DNA of 64,000 nt. It comes from UMGS1994 sp944386155. Lineage in GTDB: Bacteria; Bacillota; Clostridia; TANB77; CAG-508. The stretch lies in NCBI GenBank assembly GCA_963931085.1, contig OZ006973.1:744001-808000 (forward strand), read 5' to 3'. Below are positions 57,710-64,000 of this stretch, piece by piece. Positions within the stretch are counted from its first letter, which is position 1. Each line of letters starts with the position of its first letter. Both the position numbers and the translations under genes were made by a program. A model generated the notes under the pieces. That model had not been told where the DNA came from. It was given only the letters and a program-made list of their open reading frames with translations, and ran no database searches.

Positions 57710-58321
57710 ATGGAAAAAGAAAATAGTAATGAAGTTAAAAAAAGAATTGTTGCTTTATCTATTATAATAGTAGTACTTATTTTAGCTGTTGTAGGTGGAG
57801 TCTTTTTACTAAATAAGTATAATGAAAATAAAGCAGAGGAAGAGAAAGTTGGAAATATAAAAAATGTTATAAATGAATATTTCGATGCTCATAATAATTA
57901 TAATGTTGATAAGTATTTAAATGTACTTGACTTAAGAGGAGGAGTTGCATTTGAAAAATGCAGTGAAGACTTAAGCAAATTTAAAGAAACTTATGATGCT
58001 GTTTCAGAAGATGAAATTGAAGTTTATAAAAACGCTAAAAGCAATGAGATGGATATGTTTAAAGTCCTACGTACACAAACTTTAGACTATTGTACAACTG
58101 AACTAAATAATGTAAAAGATTATGAAGAAGTAAATGGAATAGAAGGAATGATAAAAGCTGATATAGAAACTACAGAAAAGTTTTCTTATCAAGGAAATGA
58201 AACAGTAAAACAAAAAGAAGCAACTTGCTACATTTATAATAATAAGATAGTTTCAATGCAAACTGTAGAAGAGACAGAAACTAAGACAGATAATAATTCA
58301 GAGGAAAATAATCAAGAATAA
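57710..58321 (+). CDS. membrane-anchored paralog 1 of a three-gene family
   Basis: 203 residues. One N-terminal membrane helix (IIIVVLILAVVGGVFLL), then an outside domain with YFDAHNNYNVDKYLNVLDLR followed by GGVAFEKC. The same layout (AMNKGDID..MDLKGTLAWTEC; KMSSGDSS..MDLKASLAWSNC) is found in the next two genes, so all three derive from one ancestor. Resembles small NTF2-like or DUF4878-type lipoprotein domains; function unknown. Shine-Dalgarno AGGAGGG. Confidence 0.7.
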   Translation: MEKENSNEVKKRIVALSIIIVVLILAVVGGVFLLNKYNENKAEEEKVGNIKNVINEYFDAHNNYNVDKYLNVLDLRGGVAFEKCSEDLSKFKETYDAVSEDEIEVYKNAKSNEMDMFKVLRTQTLDYCTTELNNVKDYEEVNGIEGMIKADIETTEKFSYQGNETVKQKEATCYIYNNKIVSMQTVEETETKTDNNSEENNQE

Positions 58322-58353
58322 TAATTAAGAATAATAATTAAGAATAATAATTA
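58318..58353. repeat. short tandem repeat AATAATAATTAAG x3
   Basis: About 2.7 copies of a 13-base unit directly at the end of paralog 1. It includes the stop codon and is probably replication slippage. Confidence 0.75.
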
Positions 58354-58502
58354 ATATTTTATTTATGTTATAATTAGTTATTTAATAAAATATAATGTAT
58401 AAAAAGATGTTAAAAATATTTTAAAATTTTAATTAAAATGTATTGTAATTTAAGATGTTATTTAATATAATTACAATATAAATTTTTTGGGAGGAAACAA
58501 AT

Positions 58503-59039
58503 ATGGAAAAAGTAAAAAATGTTTTAGCAACTGTTATCGCATGGATAAAAGCTCATGTTAAATTAGTTGCAATAATAGCTGCAGTAGTAGTTGTAGCAAT
58601 AATAGTTATTAGTTTTGTAACAGGAGGACCAAAAAGAGCAGTTAAATCATATATAAGTGCTATGAACAAAGGCGATATAGACAAATTAGTTAAAACTATG
58701 GATTTAAAAGGTACTTTAGCTTGGACTGAATGTGGTGGAGAAGAAGATGATTTTATAGATGCTTATGAAGATATAGACGAAGATGATGATGAAGTTAAAG
58801 ACCAATTAAAAGCTGCAGAAGAATCATTAGAAAGTTTATTAGATAATATTGATGACAACTTTGAAAAATATTCTATAAAAGTTAAGAAAATAAAAGAAGT
58901 TGAAAAATTAGATAATGGATTATATGAAGTTAAAGCTCAAATCGAAACTAAATCAGAGAATGATGATGGAGATGAAGAAAATAGCACAGATACAACTACA
59001 TTTATAGTTTATAAAAATAAAGTTGTTACAATGAAATAA
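58503..59039 (+). CDS. membrane-anchored paralog 2 of a three-gene family
   Basis: 178 residues. N-terminal membrane helix (LVAIIAAVVVVAIIVISFV), then AVKSYISAMNKGDIDKLVKT, MDLKGTLAWTECGG, an acidic helix (DIDEDDDEVKDQLKAAEE) and strands ending TTTFIVYKNKVVTMK. Same plan as its neighbours, closest to paralog 3. It has its own Shine-Dalgarno (GGGAGG) and terminator, so the three may be expressed separately. Confidence 0.7.
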   Translation: MEKVKNVLATVIAWIKAHVKLVAIIAAVVVVAIIVISFVTGGPKRAVKSYISAMNKGDIDKLVKTMDLKGTLAWTECGGEEDDFIDAYEDIDEDDDEVKDQLKAAEESLESLLDNIDDNFEKYSIKVKKIKEVEKLDNGLYEVKAQIETKSENDDGDEENSTDTTTFIVYKNKVVTMK

Positions 59040-59051
59040 TTTATAATTTAT

Positions 59052-59077
59052 AAAGGCAAGATTTAATCTTGCCTTTT
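59052..59077 (+). terminator. terminator after paralog 2
   Basis: AAAGGCAAGAT and ATCTTGCCTTT arms with a short loop, followed by TATTTG. Confidence 0.85.
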
Positions 59078-59172
59078 ATTTGTTTATATGGAAAATATTT
59101 TTTGCTTTTTATTGTATTGTATATTTTATATTTTTTTAATATAATTATAAAAAATTATAGGAGGCGTTTTAC

Positions 59173-59772
59173 ATGGAAGAAGAAAATAAGAATGTAGACG
59201 AAGAAGAAAAAGAGAAAAAGAGTTTAGGTACTTGGATAAAAAAACATATAGCAATAGTTGTTATTGCATTAGTTATATTAATTGCTGCAATAGTTGCAGT
59301 TGTGCTTTTTTTAGATATTAGCAATACTGAGAAAGAAAAAGATAAAGAATTAAAACCAGAAGATGCAGTAGAAATATTTTTAGAAAAAATGTCTTCAGGG
59401 GATTCTTCAAAAGTAATAGATTCAATGGATTTAAAAGCTTCACTTGCATGGAGTAATTGTAATGGAGTTCCAGAAAATTTTAAAGAAGAATATGATACAA
59501 TAGATGAAGAATATAAAAACATTGAAGAACAATTTAGTTATGCAGAGCAATCAATGCAATATGCTTTAAATACTATGAATGAGGAGTATGAGAAATTCAA
59601 TTTGAAAATTTCAGAAGTAAATAGTGTTGAAGAACTAGCAAATAATTTATATGAAGTAGATGCTAAAATAGAATTAACAGGCACAGATACTGAAGGAGAA
59701 GAATATTCAAATGATAATAATGTAACTTTTATAGTATATAAAGATAAAGTTATAGATATGTGGGAAAATTAA
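59173..59772 (+). CDS. membrane-anchored paralog 3 of a three-gene family
   Basis: 199 residues. A charged N-terminus (MEEENKNVDEEEKEKKSLGT), a membrane helix (IAIVVIALVILIAAIVAVVL), then AVEIFLEKMSSGDSSKVIDS, MDLKASLAWSNCNG, a helical middle and the end NNVTFIVYKDKVIDMWEN. Shares with paralog 2 the AW-C block and the VTFIVYKxKV end. Shine-Dalgarno AGGAGG. Confidence 0.7.
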   Translation: MEEENKNVDEEEKEKKSLGTWIKKHIAIVVIALVILIAAIVAVVLFLDISNTEKEKDKELKPEDAVEIFLEKMSSGDSSKVIDSMDLKASLAWSNCNGVPENFKEEYDTIDEEYKNIEEQFSYAEQSMQYALNTMNEEYEKFNLKISEVNSVEELANNLYEVDAKIELTGTDTEGEEYSNDNNVTFIVYKDKVIDMWEN

Positions 59773-59789
59773 ATAACTTCATATTATAA

Positions 59790-59822
59790 AAAATAAAAGC
59801 TTTTTCGCTTTTATTTTTTATA
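59790..59822 (+). terminator. terminator after paralog 3
   Basis: AAATAAAAGC and GCTTTTATTT arms with a TTTTTC loop and a T run. Confidence 0.8.
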
Positions 59823-59898
59823 TAAGAATTTTAAATTATATATTATATTATTTTATTTTAAAATATTATAATTAACATGATAACTTAAGGAGTTTAAA

Positions 59899-60423
59899 AT
59901 GAAAGTAGTAAAAAAAGAAGAAATTTATTCAGGATTTTTAAAATTTGATAATTTAACAATAAAATTAAATAATGGAGAAGAAATTCAAAGAGAAATAATT
60001 ACTAAAAGAGACGGAGTTGCTATTGTAGCTATAGATAAAGACGATAATATATATCTAACAAAACAACCAAGAATCGGATCAATGGAAGAAGAAGCGATAG
60101 AGGTACCTGCAGGTATTCTTGAAGGAGAGACTACAGAAGATGCAGCAAGAAGAGAACTTTTGGAAGAGACAGGATGTATAACAGATGAAGATTTAATTTA
60201 TTTAGGGTATTTTTATAGTGATGTTGCATGTTGTACAGGAAAAACTTATTTATTTTTAGCTTTAAATGTAAAAAAGGTTAATGATTTAAAACTAGATGAT
60301 GATGAATATTTAACTTCTTATAAAGTTAATAAAGAAGAAGTCTATAAGATGATTGATAATGGGATTTTTAAAGATTCTCATTCAATAATTGCTCTTTTAA
60401 AAGCAAAAAAATATATATTTTAA
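59899..60423 (+). CDS. Nudix hydrolase, ADP-ribose pyrophosphatase-like
   Basis: 174 residues. The Nudix box VPAGILEGETTEDAARRELL followed by EETGC is complete, and the upstream PAG plus downstream LGYFYSDVACCTGKTYLFLA match ADP-ribose pyrophosphatases (NudF group). It probably splits ADP-ribose to AMP and ribose-5-phosphate. Shine-Dalgarno AAGGAG. Followed by the duplicated non-coding unit. Confidence 0.85.
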   Translation: MKVVKKEEIYSGFLKFDNLTIKLNNGEEIQREIITKRDGVAIVAIDKDDNIYLTKQPRIGSMEEEAIEVPAGILEGETTEDAARRELLEETGCITDEDLIYLGYFYSDVACCTGKTYLFLALNVKKVNDLKLDDDEYLTSYKVNKEEVYKMIDNGIFKDSHSIIALLKAKKYIF

Positions 60424-60426
60424 ATA

Positions 60427-60557
60427 AAAAATATAAATTTTTAAGTTTATTTTAATAATTCATATATATAATGTAAACATAGATTAATGATAACAATTAG
60501 TCTAGTAAATTTTTTCTTCCCCAAAAGCACTTATGAAAACCATAAGTGCTATTTTTT
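60427..60557 (+). repeat. duplicated non-coding unit, copy 1 (possible small RNA)
   Basis: About 130 bases repeated almost exactly at 60628-60757. Each copy has an A/T-rich promoter-like part, a hairpin around AGATTAATGATAACAATTAG, a single-stranded CTTCCCC stretch, and a terminator hairpin AGCACTTATG / CATAAGTGCT followed by T. There is no reading frame. This layout fits a small regulatory RNA with C-rich loop and terminator. Confidence 0.6.
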
Positions 60558-60627
60558 ATTTAATATTCATTATTCATTATTTAATATATAAAGTTTTTTA
60601 TTAAAATGGAAAAATAAAATAATTATA

Positions 60628-60757
60628 AAAAATATAAATTTTTAAGTTTATTTTAATAATTCATATATATAATGTAAACATAGATTAATGATAACAATTA
60701 GTCTAGTAAATTTTTTCTTCCCCAAAAGCACTTATGAAAAACCATAAGTGCTATTTT
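60628..60757 (+). repeat. duplicated non-coding unit, copy 2 (possible small RNA)
   Basis: Second copy, offset by 201 bases and differing from copy 1 by a one-base change in the terminator loop. Conservation of both hairpins and the CTTCCCC segment suggests that both are used or that the duplication is recent. Confidence 0.6.
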
Positions 60758-60887
60758 TATGTCTAATATTTAATATTAAATATTTAATACTTAATGTTTA
60801 ATACATAAAAATCTATTTAATTAGAAATAAAATAGATTAAAAGATAAGATAAAATAAGAGAAATATTATTAAAAATTTATTTTTTTA

Positions 60888-60940
60888 TTGACTTTTAATA
60901 GCAATCAGATTTATAATATGAAAATGAAAATCATTTTCAT
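60888..60940 (+). promoter_or_regulatory. promoter with Fur/Zur-type box
   Basis: TTGACT (60888-60893), 18 bases, TATAAT (60912-60917), then the palindrome ATGAAAATGAAAATCATTTTCAT (60918-60940), a close fit to Fur-family boxes. A Fur-family gene follows, so metal-dependent repression of the operon is likely. Confidence 0.82.
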
Positions 60941-60980
60941 ATTATATTTTTTTATATTCATATAGAAAGTGAGGAGTTAT

Positions 60981-61400
60981 ATGAATGAGTTAAATAAATA
61001 TAAAACTAAACAAAGAGTTGCTATATTAGACTTTATAGAAAGTAATAAAGATAGAGAAGTAACAGCAAATGATATTTTAGTTTATTTAAATAAAAATGAT
61101 CTAAAAGCTAGTCAAACAACTATATATAGATATTTAGATAATCTTGTAAAAGAAGGGATAATTAAAAAGAATTATTCAGAAGAAAAATCATCTTCTTGCT
61201 ACCAATATGTAGGGAAAAGATGTAAGGAACATTATCATTTAAAATGTAATAATTGTGGAGAAATAATACATTTAGATAGTGAGATTTTTTCTTCTATAGA
61301 AAAAAAGATTATAGATAGATATGGATTTAAAATAGATAATATAAAAACAATTTTATATGGGACATGTAATAAATGTAATATGAATAATAAGTCTAAATAA
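60981..61400 (+). CDS. Fur-family metal-responsive repressor (probably Zur)
   Basis: 139 residues from ATG 60981; GTGAGGAG just before it is the ribosome site, so the in-frame GTG is not the start. N-terminal winged helix: RVAILDFIESNKDREVTAND, ASQTTIYRYLDNLVKEGII (recognition helix TTIYR). Metal site HYHLKCNNCGEIIHLD and the structural zinc pairs CxxC and CNKCN are present. Because zinc-type ABC transporter genes follow, Zur is more likely than Fur. Shares a promoter with its own box. Confidence 0.85.
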   Translation: MNELNKYKTKQRVAILDFIESNKDREVTANDILVYLNKNDLKASQTTIYRYLDNLVKEGIIKKNYSEEKSSSCYQYVGKRCKEHYHLKCNNCGEIIHLDSEIFSSIEKKIIDRYGFKIDNIKTILYGTCNKCNMNNKSK

Positions 61401-61440
61401 ATATTAGAAATGTAATATGAAGATTACTTAGGAGATTAAA

Positions 61441-62416
61441 ATGAAATTAAAAAAGATTATATCAATAATATTACTTATAATAATACTTATATGTATTATA
61501 TATTTAATGTTTAAAACAGATAATATAAATAAATATGAGAAAAATTCTAAACCAACTGTAGTTGTAACAACATTTTCTTCTTATGATTTTGTAAGACAAA
61601 TTGCAGAAGATAAAGTAAATCTTGTTTTTTTATTAGGCCCTCGGAGTTGATTCACATGGATTTGAACCAGGAGCTCAAGATGTAATTCAAATTGAAAAAG
61701 CAGATTTATTTATTTATGTGGGTGGAACTTTAGAGCCATGGAGTTCTAAAGTAGTACAAAATCTACCAAAAGAAGTTAAAACTTTAAGATTAATAGATAG
61801 TATTGAACTTTTAGAAGAAGTCAAGATTGATGGTACTATAGATAGTCATAATCATGTCCATTCTGAAAATGAAGAAATTGATGAAAGAGAATATGATGAA
61901 CATATTTGGACTTCTTTAGAAAATGCTACTAAAATGATAGACTTTATTGAATCTGGGCTATCAAATATTGATAAAGAAAATGAATCTTTTTATAAAGGAA
62001 ATGCAGAAAATTATAAAAAAGAGATTAATAGTGTAAAAGATGAAATACAGGAGATAGTAGATAACAGTAAACGAAAAAGACTTGTCTTTGGAGACAAGAT
62101 GCCTATGCTATATTTTATAGAAGAGTTTGGTTTAGATGTAAGTGCAGCTTTTAATGGATGTGCAGAAGAAACTGTTCCTACTAGTAGCCAAATTGCATAT
62201 TTAGTGGATTTAATAAAAGAAGAAAATATTCCTGTTGTACTTTATATAGAATTAAGTAATGGAAAAGTTGCTAAAACTTTATCAGAAGAAACAGGAGCGA
62301 AGATGATTAAGATACAGACACTTCATAATATCTCAAAAGAAGATTTTGAAAATGGAGAGACATATGTAAGTTTAATGAAAAGAAATGCAGAAGTATTAAA
62401 ACAAGCTTTAAATTAG
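61441..62416 (+). CDS. znuA: zinc ABC transporter substrate-binding protein, read through a +1 shift
   Basis: 324 residues when joined. An N-terminal membrane anchor (IISIILLIIILICIIYLMF) without a lipobox Cys is followed by the cluster A-I fold: VVTTFSSYDFVRQIAEDKVN, then LLGP, where the zero frame meets CGG at codon 68. One base on it continues GVDSHGFEPGAQDVIQIEKA, with the first metal His (DSHGFEP). Later comes a His/Glu loop (DSHNHVHSENEE), EHIWTSLENA (His), then the C-lobe MPMLYFIEEFGL. The pieces match ZnuA/AdcA proteins. Without the shift no metal ligand would be made. It lies 40 bases after the repressor. Confidence 0.9.
61642..61645 (+). other. +1 shift site CGGA in znuA (CCT-C-GGA)
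   Basis: The zero frame reads GGC CCT CGG AGT TGA and ends. Skipping C gives LLGPGVDSHGFEPGAQD, the family's first metal-binding loop. Confidence 0.92.
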
Positions 62417-62447
62417 AAAATTTATTTGGAGGAATAAATATAATAAA

Positions 62448-63132
62448 ATGAATTTGGTAGAAGTTAAAAATTTATCTTTTGACTATTCTGTAGAAGACAA
62501 AGTGTTAAAAGATATTAATTTAAAAGTGAATAAAGGTGATTTTTTATGTATCGTTGGAGAAAATGGTTCTCGGGAAAAGTACACTTATAAAATCGATTGT
62601 AGGACTTGTAAAGCCACAAAAAGGTGAAATTATAAAAAATGCTAAAATTGGTTATTTACCACAAAAAAATGATATACAAAAAAATTTTCCAGCTTCAATA
62701 GAAGAAGTTGTTTTAAGTGGTACTACAACTAACAATATTTTTAAGATTTGGTATTCAAAAGAAGATAAAGAAAAAGCTACAAAAGCAATGAAAGAGCTAA
62801 ATATTTATGATATAAGAAAAAAATGTTTTAGAGATTTATCTGGAGGTCAAATGCAAAGGGTTTTAATTGCAAGAGCAATTTGTAGCTCTAATGATATTTT
62901 AGTATTAGATGAACCAACAAATGGCCTTGATCCAATGATTTCAAGACAAATATATAAATTATTAAAAGAACTAAATAAAAAGAAAGATTTAACAATTATA
63001 ATGGTATCACATGATATAGATAGAGCAGTAAAATATGCAGATAGAATAATTGAAATAAGAAACGGTAAAAAAGTTTTTGATGATCTTTCTTCTAAATTTA
63101 TTTTGGAAGGAGGAGAAAAGAAAAATGGTTAA
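62448..63132 (+). CDS. znuC: zinc ABC transporter ATPase, read through a +1 shift at CGGG
   Basis: 227 residues when joined. The start MNLVEVKNLSFDYSVEDKVL has GGAGG 15 bases upstream, longer than ideal; no better start is in frame. At codon 42, inside Walker A, the zero frame meets CGG. Skipping C gives VGENGSGKSTLIKSIVGLVK, a perfect P-loop. Then GYLPQKNDIQKNFPASIEE (Q-loop), LSGGQMQRVLIARAI (signature), DILVLDEPTNGLDP (Walker B) and VSHDIDRAV (switch His). The shift supplies the second Gly of GxGKS. It overlaps znuB by eight bases. Confidence 0.92.
62571..62574 (+). other. +1 shift site CGGG in znuC, inside Walker A (TCT-C-GGG)
   Basis: The zero frame reads AAT GGT TCT CGG GAA AAG TAC. 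Skipping C gives NGSGKSTL. The glycine created is the invariant P-loop residue before the Lys, which leaves little doubt about the intended reading. Confidence 0.95.
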
Positions 63133-63950
63133 TGTAATAATAGAAATGATGCAATATACTTTTATAAGAAGAGCTTTAATAGTAGGTATATTAGTTAGCC
63201 TTTGTGCAGCTCTTCTTGGAGTAAGTTTAGTTCTTAAAAGATACTCTATGATAGGAGATGGACTATCTCATGTAGGATTTGGAATACTAACAGTTTCAGT
63301 AGTTATGGGATGGAGTCCTATGATAGTATCTATTCCAGTAGTAATAATCGCTTCAATTATTCTTCTTAAAATAGGAAGTAATAAAAAAATAAATACTGAT
63401 AGTGCAATAGCTTTAATTGCAAGTAGTAGTTTAGCAATAGGTGTTGCCTTTACTTCTGCTTCAAATCGGAATGAATACAGATGTGTATAATTATATGTTT
63501 GGTAGCATTTTAGCAATGACAGAAAGTGATGTAATATTAAGTCTAATTGTAAGTATTGTTGTTATTTCACTATTTATAATTTTTTATAGAAAAATATTTT
63601 CAATAACTTTTGATGAAGATTTTTCAAAAGCTAATGGATTAAATACTAATTTCTATACATATTTAATTGCAATACTTACAGCTGTACTTATAGTTGTAGG
63701 AATGAGACTTATGGGAACACTTTTAATAAGTAGTATAATAATATTCCCGGCTCTTACTTCTATGAGATTATTTAAATCTTTTAAAAAAGTTGTAATTAGT
63801 TCAGCAGTAGTTTCAGTTATTGCATTTATATTTGGATTATATTTTTCATACATATATAATATTAGTGCAGGAGCAATGATCGTAATTGCAAATTTAGTTT
63901 TATTTATTATATTTACATTGCTATCAAATATTTTTTGTGAAGAGCAGTAG
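63125..63950 (+). CDS. znuB: zinc ABC transporter permease, read through a +1 shift at CGGA
   Basis: 274 residues when joined. ATG 63125 has GGAGGAG upstream and overlaps the znuC end. Cluster of seven or eight membrane helices: ALIVGILVSLCAALLGVSLV, LKRYSMIGDGLSHVGFG (conserved ABC-3 block). At codon 115 the frame meets CGG in SASN-C-GG; one base on it reads GMNTDVYNYMFGSILAM, another ABC-3 family block, followed by GLNTNFYTYLIAILTAV and MRLMGTLLISSIIIFPALTS. Full length. The last gene seen in the operon; the remaining 50 bases hold no gene. Confidence 0.9.
63467..63470 (+). other. +1 shift site CGGA in znuB (AAT-C-GGA)
   Basis: The zero frame reads TCA AAT CGG AAT GAA TAC AGA TGT GTA TAA. 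Skipping C gives SASNGMNTDVYNYMFGSILA, which restores the permease. Confidence 0.92.
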
Positions 63951-64000
63951 TATTAGTAGAAATTTTGTTTGATAAAAAATAAAAATGATTATATAATACA

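Noticed and set aside
58318..58353. Tandem AATAATAATTAAG repeat as a regulator-binding array
   Set aside because: Three imperfect copies of A/T-only sequence at a gene end are better explained by slippage.

Overview
The window is AT-rich DNA with codon use to match (AAA, GAA, TTA, ATA, AGA, GGA dominate). It suggests an endospore-forming, Gram-positive, Clostridia-like bacterium, probably an uncultured gut type. The evidence is the cotJABC spore-coat operon, spoIIP, a T-box leader before thrS, rny (RNase Y), LPXTG-like sorting tails and TTGACA/TATAAT promoters. No tRNA, rRNA, CRISPR array or intact transposase was seen.

The main observation is a decoding anomaly. Ten times, in nine genes (asnB, rny, a tetR-family regulator, the second half of an ABC exporter with two sites, spoIIP, tmcAL, znuA, znuC, znuB), the frame runs into an in-frame CGG followed by A or G. 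The protein then continues without loss one base later, with GGA or GGG read as glycine. Every site has the form NNN-C-GGR. The glycine often falls in a conserved motif: Walker A of ZnuC, just before the HD motif of RNase Y, the HTH of the TetR protein. Codons before the site vary (CCT, GCT, GCA, GTT, AGA, TCT, AAT). In my scan no other native gene here has an in-frame CGG, although C-GGA across a codon boundary is common and read normally. This looks like either a four-base CGGR codon for glycine or an unassigned CGG that provokes a +1 shift. Four solitary genes of foreign composition are the only ones using CGG in the normal frame.

Layout. 1-5.8 kb: cell-surface proteins, asnB, a dinD remnant flanked by a duplicated asnB tail. 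5.9-9 kb: rny and a membrane-anchored unknown. 9-13.9 kb: a TetR-controlled heterodimeric ABC exporter. 13.9-15.1 kb: a decayed KilA-N element flanked by a duplicated exporter tail. 15.1-20.6 kb: rRNA methyltransferase, a foreign NTPase-like gene, lemA, a Fic toxin-antitoxin pair, a Nudix gene, a foreign small gene. 20.7-21.9 kb: cotJABC. 22.2-29.4 kb: recJ, rsh, MBL hydrolase, hisS, spoIIP. 29.4-30.7 kb: two convergent foreign genes sharing one terminator. 30.8-36 kb: pgi, an MFS transporter, T-box and thrS. 36-41.3 kb: a large coiled-coil unknown, an RluA-type synthase, tmcAL. 41.4-50.6 kb: rnhA, coaE, a putative metallopeptidase, queA, tgt, a WG-repeat protein, a TIGR04086-like protein and SecD/SecF-like proteins. 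50.8-60.4 kb: an acidic unknown, tmk, nadD, a DUF368 transporter, a second WG-repeat protein, mnmA, three tandem paralogous membrane-anchored proteins and a Nudix gene. 60.4-64 kb: a duplicated possible small-RNA unit, then a Fur-box-controlled fur/zur-znuABC metal-uptake locus in which all three transporter genes carry the CGG shift.

Functionally this is mostly housekeeping: tRNA charging and modification, RNA decay, stringent response, secretion and sporulation. Insertions sit between operons. The CGGR signal crosses all native functional classes and does not track one pathway, so it looks like a property of the cell's translation rather than of one regulated gene.
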